Source of the DNA: Hyphomicrobiaceae bacterium
GTDB lineage: Bacteria > Pseudomonadota > Alphaproteobacteria > Rhizobiales > Hyphomicrobiaceae
Direction: 5' to 3'
DNA length: 40,990 bases
NCBI GenBank assembly: GCA_020442185.1
Contig: JAGRKS010000013.1
Coordinates: 1-40,990 of the forward strand
Part shown: positions 33,958-40,990 of the stretch, piece by piece
Numbering within the stretch: position 1 is the stretch's first letter
Layout of the letters: every line of letters begins with the position of its first letter
The notes under the pieces: generated by a model
The model's database searches: none
The model's input: only the letters and a program-made list of their open reading frames with translations
What the model was told of the DNA's origin: nothing
Translations under genes and position numbers: made by a program

Positions 33958-35274
33958 GTGTCGCGCGATCGCATCCACGTGCTGTTCCTCAATGCCGGCC
34001 ATTTTCTCGATCACCTGGTCACGCTGGTGTTCGCGACGGTTGCCGCGCTGGCGCTGACGCGCGAATGGGGCATGGCATATGGCGACCTCGTACCCTACGC
34101 GACACCCGGCTTCATCGCCTTCGGCATTTTCGCGCTGCCGGCAGGCTGGCTCGCCGACCGGTGGAGCCGGCGCGGCATGATGGCCGTGTTCTTCATCGGT
34201 ATCGGTATCGCAAGCATCGTCACCGGGTTCTCGAGATCACCGCTCGAGATCGCCTGCGGCCTTTTCGTCGTCGGTATGTTCGCTGCGATCTATCATCCGG
34301 TCGGACTAGCGCTGATCGTCGACGAGGCCAAGGCCACGGGCTTCGGAATGGCCATCGCCTCGAACGGGGTCTGGGGCAATCTCGGCGTCGGCAGTGCCGC
34401 GCTCATTGCCGGATATTTTATCGACAATGGCGGCTGGCGTCTTGCGTTCATCGTGCCGGGGGCGGTGGCATGCTTGCTCGGGATCGCGTATGCGGCGCTG
34501 TTCGTCGTCAATCGCGCGCCGAGAATTGCCACCGCTGCCGCCTCCGTACCGGCTGCTGCGGCTGCTGCGTCCGCTGGTGGTGCGACAGCATTCGCGAACC
34601 CGGGCTCGCGCTCGGGCGCGCGCGTCGGTGCACTCGCACACCGTGAGCCAGAACATCACAGACGGTCACTCATCGTCAGGCTCGGGGCGATCGTTCTTTT
34701 CACCACAGCCCTGTCTGGCCTCATCTTCCAGTCAACGACGTTCGCATTGCCGAAGATCTTCGACGAGCGGCTGGGCGTTTTCGCCGGATCGGCCAGCACC
34801 GTCGGCTGGATAACGTTCCTCGTATTCGCAGTGGCGTCGCTCGCGCAGTTGCTCGTCGGACGGCTGATCGACCAGGTCGGCCCGCGCCGCGTCTTCGTCA
34901 CGGCAGCGATCGTGCAGGCATCGGCCTTCGCCTTGATGCCGGGCCTGACGGGGGCTGCCGCGGTGGCAGCCGCGATTGCCTTCACATTCGGCGCGTTCGG
35001 CCAGATCCCGATCAACGATTACATGATCGGACGGCTGGCATCGCCCGAACGGCGCGCATCGATCTACGGCGTCCGCTTCGTGGTGACATTCGTCGTTCTG
35101 GCCGCCGCGCTGCCTCTGGTCGCGACCGTGCATGCCGCCTGGGGCTTCGACGCGCTCTTTCGCATCCTGGCGTGTGCTGCACTTCTGGTGCTCGCTGCGG
35201 CTTGGGCATTGCCGCGGAACCTTCCCGAAAACCTCGATGCGGCGCCCGACGCCGCGCCCGCCAAACCGGCCTGA
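33958..35274 (+). CDS. MFS transporter
   Basis: A 438-residue major facilitator with about 12 membrane segments. The first half holds the loop 2-3 signature GWLADRWSRRGMM (about 62-74) and GMFAAIYHPVGLALIVDEAK. A cytoplasmic Ala- and His-rich loop (about 195-240) separates the halves, and the second half has GRLIDQVGPRRVFV, the repeated signature. The start is GTG at 33958 with AAAGAGG just upstream; homology begins immediately. The substrate is unknown. Downstream, the hydrolase gene is convergent. Confidence 0.9.
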   Translation: MSRDRIHVLFLNAGHFLDHLVTLVFATVAALALTREWGMAYGDLVPYATPGFIAFGIFALPAGWLADRWSRRGMMAVFFIGIGIASIVTGFSRSPLEIACGLFVVGMFAAIYHPVGLALIVDEAKATGFGMAIASNGVWGNLGVGSAALIAGYFIDNGGWRLAFIVPGAVACLLGIAYAALFVVNRAPRIATAAASVPAAAAAASAGGATAFANPGSRSGARVGALAHREPEHHRRSLIVRLGAIVLFTTALSGLIFQSTTFALPKIFDERLGVFAGSASTVGWITFLVFAVASLAQLLVGRLIDQVGPRRVFVTAAIVQASAFALMPGLTGAAAVAAAIAFTFGAFGQIPINDYMIGRLASPERRASIYGVRFVVTFVVLAAALPLVATVHAAWGFDALFRILACAALLVLAAAWALPRNLPENLDAAPDAAPAKPA

Positions 35275-35311
35275 TGTCACGCGCAATTCTCAGCAAACCC
35301 GTTGCCGGCAC

Positions 35312-35998
35312 CTAAGCGGATCGAATCTGGCGGCCGGACGAGCGCGCGAACGACGCCACACTGTCGGCTGCGGATTCCAGGTTGTGGCGCCAGGTGACGC
35401 CATGGGCAACCCTTGGGCGTAAATCGTGATCTCCATCGGTGATCCATCTGACCGTCACGGCCGCCGGCAATCGATAGCCCTGCACCTCGCACAACCGGCC
35501 GAAGGGATCGCGCTCGCCCTGCACGACAAGCAGCGGGCACGTCATCGCGGCGAGGTGCGCCGTCCTCAACCGATCTGGCGATTTGGGTGGATGAAACGGA
35601 TAGCCCAAGGCGACCACTGCGGCGATCACCCCGTCGCGATAGAAACCCTCCGCGACCAGCGTGGCGACTCGCCCGCCCATCGACTTGCCGCCGATCAGCA
35701 AAGGCACATCGGGCCCGGACCACGACCGTCGATAATCCGAGACCGCAGTCTCGAACGATGGCATGAGCGTTTCGGCCTTCGGCGGCGGACGCCGCTTACC
35801 GCCCGTGCGACGCTCGGCCATATACGGGAACTCGAAGCGAGCGGTTTCGATGCATCGTTCGGCAAGCAGCCGGGCCATATCCTCGAGAAACGGGCTGGTC
35901 ATTGGCGCACCCGCCCCGTGTGCCAGCAACAGACGGGCAACGGGCGCATCGCATGCAGCCGGCGTCAAAAGAAGATCGATCGGTGGTTTTTGCGTCAT
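35312..35998 (-). CDS. Alpha/beta-hydrolase, KANL3/Tex30-like family
   Basis: A 228-residue cytoplasmic hydrolase. The nucleophile elbow is GGKSMGG (about 114-120), the oxyanion region LLLAHGAGAPMTSPF (about 23-37), the acid is in VVQGERDPFG and the histidine in DGDHDL. This combination is the KANL3/Tex30-like dienelactone-hydrolase-fold family. The substrate is unknown. The ATG at 35998 is used because earlier in-frame residues are unrelated; it has no obvious ribosome-binding site. A frame upstream to 36100 remains possible. Confidence 0.86.
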   Translation of the reverse strand: MTQKPPIDLLLTPAACDAPVARLLLAHGAGAPMTSPFLEDMARLLAERCIETARFEFPYMAERRTGGKRRPPPKAETLMPSFETAVSDYRRSWSGPDVPLLIGGKSMGGRVATLVAEGFYRDGVIAAVVALGYPFHPPKSPDRLRTAHLAAMTCPLLVVQGERDPFGRLCEVQGYRLPAAVTVRWITDGDHDLRPRVAHGVTWRHNLESAADSVASFARSSGRQIRSA

Positions 35999-36204
35999 CG
36001 GTCGCCGAACCGGCTCATCGTTGTAAGCAGCCCATGTTGCAGAGGCCGGGCGAGGGCGTGGCAACGGCGATAAGCGGCACGACGATACAAAATGCCTCAC
36101 TCATCGCTTCGTGAACACGCGCGATCCGCTTGTCAGGATAGCTTGTGCGTCGCACTTCCGAAAGTCGCCGAGGCCGCAGCGACGAAACACCTGAATGAAC
36201 AGCA

Positions 36205-37050
36205 ATGCCGGAACTTTCCCTGATGCCAGACCTCTTCCCGTTGAGTGAAACATCGATGCGTCTCATGGCGTTTCTCGGCGTCTATGCCATCATGGCCCTT
36301 GCCGAGGCGGCACGGCCGAAGCGACAGCTCAATCATGGCCGGGCGGGCCGCTGGTTCACGAATCTCGCGATCGTTACCTTGGATAGCGTCGTCGTCCGTG
36401 CCATGGCGGCCGTTACTGTGCCGCTGGTGGCGGTGGCGGCCGCGCTCTACGCGCAGCACGCGGGGATCGGCATCCTCAACGCCCTGGAGCTGCCGGCATG
36501 GCTCGCCTGGGGCGTCTCACTCGTCGCACTCGATCTGGCGATCTGGTTCCAGCATCTCGTCTCGCACAAAGTTCCGCTGTTCTGGCGATTGCACCGCGTC
36601 CACCATGCCGACGTCGACATCGACGTTTCGACGGCCTTGCGCTTCCACCCGATCGAGATTGCGGTATCGATGCTGTGGAAGGTCGTCGTTGTCCTCGCGC
36701 TCGGTGCGCCGCCGGAAGCGGTGTTGTTGTTCGAGATCATCCTCAATGGATGCGCCATGTTCAATCACGCGAACGTCTCGCTGCCAGCCGGCGTCGATCG
36801 CGTGCTGCGCAAAGTGATCGTGACCCCCGACATGCACCGGGTTCATCACTCGGTGCATCGCAGTGAGCACGACACCAACTTTGGCTTCAACCTGTCGATC
36901 TGGGACCGCATTTTCGGCACCTATACCGCTCAGCCGCGCGATGGACATCTCGGCATGACCATCGGGCTTGAAGCCTATCAGAGCGAGGAACCGACACGCC
37001 TGGCATGGTCGCTGTCACTACCGTTCGGCAAGAATGTCCGTGGCGGTTGA
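36205..37050 (+). CDS. Sterol desaturase / fatty acid hydroxylase family protein
   Basis: A membrane di-iron oxygenase of 281 residues. The histidine motifs are HLVSH (about 113-117), HRVHH (about 128-132) and HRVHH again in DMHRVHHSVH (near 211), with HANVS between, the standard eight-histidine set of the family. Four or so membrane helices surround them. The family hydroxylates or desaturates lipids such as sterols, hopanoids, carotenoids or ceramides, and the substrate here is not predicted. The start at 36205 (ATG) has a second ATG six codons later. The neighbouring genes do not specify a pathway. Confidence 0.92.
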   Translation: MPELSLMPDLFPLSETSMRLMAFLGVYAIMALAEAARPKRQLNHGRAGRWFTNLAIVTLDSVVVRAMAAVTVPLVAVAAALYAQHAGIGILNALELPAWLAWGVSLVALDLAIWFQHLVSHKVPLFWRLHRVHHADVDIDVSTALRFHPIEIAVSMLWKVVVVLALGAPPEAVLLFEIILNGCAMFNHANVSLPAGVDRVLRKVIVTPDMHRVHHSVHRSEHDTNFGFNLSIWDRIFGTYTAQPRDGHLGMTIGLEAYQSEEPTRLAWSLSLPFGKNVRGG

Positions 37051-37309
37051 CCGCCGGCAGCGGCACGCTCGTCATCGCCATAGGCAAATTTCCGGGCAGC
37101 GATGCTGCGAAATGGTGTTGGGAGGCATCACCTAGGCTCATGTTCGTGACGTGTTCTCGTCCCTTTGGCCGCGCCGCGCGGGCCATCCAAATTTCGTCAA
37201 ACAAGAGTTTACTCTGTTTCGTGGTATATGACGGCGGATCGCGCAGCGACGCGGAGGGTCACGCGAGACCCGGGCCGCGTCGACGCGCGACAGGGGAGCA
37301 TGGGAACCG

Positions 37310-39145
37310 ATGCGCAAATTCCGCGCATTTGCGGTGATCGCAGCTCTGGCGGTTGCTTTTGCGCTGCCGGATCGGGATGTCGTGCGCCTTGCTTCGACAG
37401 CTTCCCACCACGCGAGTGCGACCGCCACCGCCGTCTTCGGCATCGCGCGCGAACACTGGACACGATATGCGAGCGCCGATCGGTCGATTGGCTCGACGGG
37501 CAACGGCGTCGCGGGACGCGCTGCGAAACAGGCCGCCCCTCACCGCGTTGCCGACGCGCGTGGCACTGTAATGCCGGAATTGCCCGGCCGCCAACGAGCC
37601 CTTGTCGATATCCAGCCGTCACGAGCGGTCGAACCGGAAACACAAACGCGCGACGTCGGCTATCGGATCGGTCCCGACGACCGAGCGATCTACATGGCCG
37701 ATGCGGGATCTGTGCCCGAACATGTGTCGGTGTCTGGATCGGCCAACCGTTCGACTTCGCGTGATGCCGCTAGAACGACACCGCCGCCAGTCACCGATGC
37801 GGCGGATGTGCAGGCGGCGGGAGTGCCGGCACCAGCGCTGCCACGCTGGCGCTTCTCGCGCGATCCTCAGAACTTCGAAGCGGCAGCGAGCGCATTGCCG
37901 TCGGCTGCGACATCGCCCGCCCAACCGGTCGTGACACCGCAAGCCGCTCAGCCCCCAAGCTCGACGTCGGGCTCCGCCCCGAACGAGGATACCGCGGCCG
38001 TCGTCGCGCCGCCGCCATCACCGGCCAAGCCGCCCGCCAAGCCCGCCGATGAGACCAACTCGAATGACGCCCGCTCTGGCAACCGCGGTCCATCGCCAAC
38101 CGCGCAGGAGAAGGCGAACGACGTCGTTGATGCACCGGCCGAGGCCAAAGCTGCCGCGATAGCTGAACCACCGACGCCGCTGCCCAAACCAGAGCCCCCC
38201 GAGGCGAAGCCGCCGATCGCCGCCAAGCTGCTGTTCGGCGCCGCGAAGTCGCCGGCTCCGCTCGCCGCGCGCGCAATTGGCTTCTATTCCAAGGGTTGCC
38301 TTGCGGGCGCCCGCGCGTTGCCGGTGGATGGACCGGCATGGCAGGCCATGCGTCTATCTCGAAATCGCAACTGGGGCCATCCGAAGCTCATCGCGATGAT
38401 TGAAGCGCTGTCACTCAAGGTGCAGAAGGAAGTCGGCTGGCCGGGGCTACTCGTTGGCGACATGTCGCAGCCGCGCGGTGGACCGATGCTCACCGGCCAT
38501 TCGAGCCATCAGGTCGGCCTCGACGCCGACATCTGGTTCACGCCGATGCCCGGACGCCGGCTATCGAAAACCGAGCGCGAAAACCTTTCCGCCAAATCGA
38601 TGATCGACGGGCCGACGAAAGTCGATCCCACAGCGTTCACCGACGGCCACGTCAAGGCCGTGAAGCTCGCCGCGTCATTCCCAGAGGTCGAACGCATCCT
38701 CGTCCACCCGGCAATCAAGAAGGCGATGTGCGAAGCGGCCGGCAAGGACCGCGCTTGGCTGTCGAAGGTGCGTCCGTACTTCGGCCACCACTATCATTTC
38801 CACGTCCGGCTCGGCTGTCCGAAGGGCTCGAGCGGTTGCCGCAGTCAGAACCCGCCCGGCCATGAAGATGGTTGCGACAAGGAACTCGACTACTGGTTCA
38901 AGCGACTGACACGGCCGCCGCCGCCGAAGCCGCCGGTTGCCGCCAAGCCGAAGAAGCCAAAGCCACCGTTGAGCCTTGCAGATCTTCCGGGAGAGTGCCG
39001 CGCGGTCATCGAGGCCGGTGGCGCAAAATCCACCGAGATCGAAGAGGCGGAGCTCATCCGATCGAGCGCTGAGCGTGCGAAGAAGATCATCGATATTTCG
39101 GGCCGGCCGCGTAGCGAAGTTATGGCGCGTAAGCGGTCGCAGTAG
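37310..39145 (+). CDS. mepA: Penicillin-insensitive murein endopeptidase (MepA-like) with long disordered N-terminus
   Basis: It cleaves peptide cross-links in peptidoglycan in the periplasm. The total is 611 residues; the catalytic domain (about 325-530) is MepA-sized. Zinc-site motifs are H400-x6-D407 (SSHQVGLDAD) and H496-x-H498 in HYHFHVRLGCP, with FYSKGCLAGA and paired cysteines nearby. Residues 1-25 look like a signal peptide. Residues about 30-320 are Pro/Ala/Ser-rich with runs such as PPPSPAKPPAKPADE, predicted disordered. A Pro/Lys-rich segment precedes the last 80 residues. The start ATG follows GGGAG. Such linkers may span the periplasm to the peptidoglycan; this is inference. Confidence 0.92.
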   Translation: MRKFRAFAVIAALAVAFALPDRDVVRLASTASHHASATATAVFGIAREHWTRYASADRSIGSTGNGVAGRAAKQAAPHRVADARGTVMPELPGRQRALVDIQPSRAVEPETQTRDVGYRIGPDDRAIYMADAGSVPEHVSVSGSANRSTSRDAARTTPPPVTDAADVQAAGVPAPALPRWRFSRDPQNFEAAASALPSAATSPAQPVVTPQAAQPPSSTSGSAPNEDTAAVVAPPPSPAKPPAKPADETNSNDARSGNRGPSPTAQEKANDVVDAPAEAKAAAIAEPPTPLPKPEPPEAKPPIAAKLLFGAAKSPAPLAARAIGFYSKGCLAGARALPVDGPAWQAMRLSRNRNWGHPKLIAMIEALSLKVQKEVGWPGLLVGDMSQPRGGPMLTGHSSHQVGLDADIWFTPMPGRRLSKTERENLSAKSMIDGPTKVDPTAFTDGHVKAVKLAASFPEVERILVHPAIKKAMCEAAGKDRAWLSKVRPYFGHHYHFHVRLGCPKGSSGCRSQNPPGHEDGCDKELDYWFKRLTRPPPPKPPVAAKPKKPKPPLSLADLPGECRAVIEAGGAKSTEIEEAELIRSSAERAKKIIDISGRPRSEVMARKRSQ

Positions 39146-39227
39146 TCGTTCGGGGCAGGAGCGATGTCCTCATGGACGCGACGTAACGCTTGTCGCCAAA
39201 ATCGCTCGCTCAAATCACTGATGGATA

Positions 39228-39644
39228 TTACCGCTTCTGATCGCTAGGCTTCTTGCAGTCGCCGGCCTTTTTCGCGGACGCCTGATCGCCGGCGGCATGG
39301 GGCGGACAAGCGGACATCCACGTTTCGACAGGCTTGGCTGGCCCGGTGCTCGGATGCATCGAACCGTCTGCACCCTCGACAAGGCGATCGGGCTTCGTAA
39401 TCTCGTCCACAACGTTCGAGTTCTTTTCGCGCGTCGTCTCGTCGACAGGATCGGCTTTCGCAGCCTCCGCCTGCTCCGCCGCGGTCGCCGAACCCGATGC
39501 GTTGGGCCTCCCGGCCGCTGACGAATCAGCGACGGCGGCCACCGATGCCGACACGATCGCCAACGACAGCACCGACGCGAGGCGCCGGGTGTTGCGAAAA
39601 CCGCTGAACGCAAGCGGAAGTCCGCTGACGAAAAGCCAATGCAT
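39228..39644 (-). CDS. Small secreted protein, function unknown
   Basis: A 138-residue exported protein of no recognised family. The hydrophobic core LASVLSLAIVSASVAAVA (about 22-39) follows basic residues, a signal peptide cleaved near ADSSAAG. The mature part is polar, acidic and Ala/Lys-rich, with two cysteines about 17 residues apart near the end (MSACPPHAAG and KAGDCKK) that may form one disulphide. AGGAGG eight bases before the ATG is a strong start signal. It is convergent with mepA and lies downstream of the oxygenase gene on the same strand, 222 bases away. Confidence 0.7.
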   Translation of the reverse strand: MHWLFVSGLPLAFSGFRNTRRLASVLSLAIVSASVAAVADSSAAGRPNASGSATAAEQAEAAKADPVDETTREKNSNVVDEITKPDRLVEGADGSMHPSTGPAKPVETWMSACPPHAAGDQASAKKAGDCKKPSDQKR

Positions 39645-39866
39645 GCAAAATCCTCCTGCGAATTTCTTTCAGTCCCATCGGTTGCGTTACGATACGCTTA
39701 TGATCGCCTGCGGCCGACGGACATTGTGCAAGTGCGCGGTCTCCGCGCGGCGACGACTGGTCTGCTCGATAAACGGCGCGGATCGTTCGTGGTTCCCGAG
39801 AATGAGATCGCCGTGACGGGCTTGCGCCAGGCTTTCGCCCGTTATCGAACCGTCCCGGCGCTCACT

Positions 39867-40520
39867 TCAACGCGCGGGATCGACGCGCTCGGTCGTTGAA
39901 GCATTGACGCGGAACCAGCCGGCAACCACGCGGCGATGCGCGGCGGCAACGCGCACCTGATGCGGAATTTCCTCCGACAGCATCAACACAACCGTTCCTG
40001 CACGCGGCTCGATCGTTGCAACGGGCGCACCCGCCGCCGTCGGATCGGCCCACAGATCGAGTTCGCCTCCGTGCTCGGGACGCCAGTCCTCGTTGAGATA
40101 GAGCACGAATGACACGATGCGATTGCGCGAACCCGCGAGGCTGTCGATATGGCGGTCGTAGAAGCCGCCGGGTGGATAGCTGAGATACTGTGCCTCGAAT
40201 TCGAACAAGCCGAGGAAAAGCTGACGATTGATCGCGCGTCGAATGAGCTCGGCGACGTCCAGGAGTTCGCGATCGGCCAAGGCATCGCGATCGAGCCAAA
40301 CGGCTTCGACCAGTCGAACCCGATCCTCGACCGTCGCGTCGCGTTGCCGCCCGATCGCAGCGCGCTCGAGTGCGCCTGCCTCTTCGTGCGCCCGCAGCCG
40401 CTGGAACAGACGCCTGACGAGGGGGATGGCGATGAGAGCCGGTGCGACGGCGTAACCGCGCTCGCCCAGATCCGAGACGAGTTGCGTTAGTTGCTCAGGC
40501 TCGAGCGGCGTGCCAGCCAT
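39867..40520 (-). CDS. 2OG-Fe(II) oxygenase, SM-20-like / prolyl-4-hydroxylase type
   Basis: A 217-residue cytoplasmic non-heme iron dioxygenase using 2-oxoglutarate. The double-stranded beta-helix carries the iron ligands H124 and D126 (YDRHIDS) and H187 (EIPHQV), with R197 ten residues on for 2-oxoglutarate. The surrounding PPGGFYDRHIDS, VSFVLYLNEDW and HGGELDLW are characteristic of SM-20 and PHD-type proteins. The substrate is unknown; relatives hydroxylate proline in proteins. The ATG at 40520 is preferred to a GTG four codons upstream. The repeat cluster lies upstream of its promoter. Confidence 0.92.
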   Translation of the reverse strand: MAGTPLEPEQLTQLVSDLGERGYAVAPALIAIPLVRRLFQRLRAHEEAGALERAAIGRQRDATVEDRVRLVEAVWLDRDALADRELLDVAELIRRAINRQLFLGLFEFEAQYLSYPPGGFYDRHIDSLAGSRNRIVSFVLYLNEDWRPEHGGELDLWADPTAAGAPVATIEPRAGTVVLMLSEEIPHQVRVAAAHRRVVAGWFRVNASTTERVDPAR

Positions 40521-40727
40521 GTGATGCACCACGAGTGTTCGAGCAGAAAGCCAAACATCGCGGCACGTCGAGCCAACCGCGGCTCAGGCGCTCACGTGAC
40601 GTTCGCCGGGAGGGCGGATCAGTCGCATCAAGTCGTCGACACCCGGACTGACGGGGCGGTCGAGCGCGGGCGTACGCCTGCCGCGGCGAACACGCAAGCT
40701 AATCCTGCCGGCGCGCCCTCGCTGCCG

Positions 40728-40900
40728 TCCGATTCTCCTCCGGGGAGCCGGTGCTCTTTTAGCTGCGCCATCCGACTCCCCTCCGGGGAGCCGGCCGGAT
40801 GCGCTCCCTTGCTGGCGCCATCCGACTCCCCTCCGGGGAACCGGCCGGATGTGCTCCGTTGCTGGCGCCATCCGACTCCCCTCCGGGGAGCCGGCCGGAT
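40728..40900. repeat. Cluster of 50-bp palindromic repeats
   Basis: Three units spaced exactly 50 bases (40761-40810, 40811-40860, 40861-40900) plus a shorter, degenerate unit before them (40728-40760). Each holds CTCCCC-TCC-GGGGAG, a strong hairpin, inside an outer ATCCG...CGGAT pairing. There are no unique spacers, so it is not CRISPR. The gap 40533-40990 has no convincing gene; reading frames across it are repeat artefacts (PGGESDG-like peptides). Confidence 0.9.
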
Positions 40901-40990
40901 GGCGCTGGTCATGCAGCTGTCCTTAGTGGTTCCAGCACCGCAGCCCTGCATATGCCGTTGGCGATGCGGGCACTCCAGCGCCGCAGGCGC

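Noticed and set aside
39639..39899. 86-codon plus-strand frame between the secreted protein and the oxygenase
   Set aside because: Codon use is partly gene-like, but it overlaps the start of one gene and the end of another, has no good start signal and no family.
40728..40900. CRISPR-like regular repeats
   Set aside because: Units are contiguous with no unique spacers and no cas genes are present.
40584..40951. Two overlapping minus-strand frames with PGGESDG-like peptide repeats
   Set aside because: They are translations of the 50-bp palindromic DNA repeats, with no ribosome-binding site or protein family.

Overview
This is a GC-rich chromosomal window from an alphaproteobacterium, most likely of the order Hyphomicrobiales. 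The assignment is inferred from gene families. A class I (archaeal-type) lysyl-tRNA synthetase, a sulfite reductase operon with DUF2849 and DUF934 genes, a quinone-linked PyrD and a class I L,D-transpeptidase all fit that group. I see no rRNA, tRNA, integrase, transposase or CRISPR array. Most of the window is ordinary chromosome, with one accessory two-gene insert.

Layout. 1-3102 (minus): the N-terminal part of a PPK2 polyphosphate kinase, then an Mrp-type Fe-S carrier ATPase with a C-terminal DUF971 domain, followed closely by an FMN-binding PPOX protein. 3565-10909 (plus): an assimilatory sulfate reduction operon with 2Fe-2S ferredoxin, DUF2849, siroheme sulfite reductase, DUF934, APS-type reductase CysH, ATP sulfurylase CysD and CysN, then a TauE/SafE anion permease. 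Together these activate sulfate to APS, reduce APS to sulfite and sulfite to sulfide. The ferredoxin is a plausible electron donor in place of a CysJ flavoprotein. A perfect inverted repeat lies just upstream of the first gene. 11351-18692 (plus): a large secreted subtilisin-like protease with cysteine repeats, then an overlapping RND efflux adaptor and pump pair.

19076-22572: an L,D-transpeptidase with a terminator, a small secreted protein of unknown function, an Ada methyltransferase/regulator, a repeat-rich intergenic stretch (7-bp and 12-bp tandem arrays) and a minus-strand membrane protein with a poly-arginine tail. 22991-26385: an orphan NodU-type carbamoyltransferase, then a minus-strand pair DUF952-pyrD. 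26643-30238: two adjacent, divergent paralogues that each carry DUF262 and DUF1524 domains (GmrSD-like). This is the best candidate for a defence system in the window. It sits between housekeeping genes without visible mobility genes.

30252-40520: lysyl-tRNA synthetase, a TerB-like protein, an MgtC/DUF4010 membrane protein, an MFS transporter, an alpha/beta hydrolase, a fatty acid hydroxylase family protein, a MepA-type murein endopeptidase with a long disordered N-terminal region, a small secreted protein and a 2OG-Fe(II) oxygenase. The window ends in a cluster of 50-bp palindromic repeats (40728-40900). All function assignments come from reading motifs in translated sequence; no database search was run.
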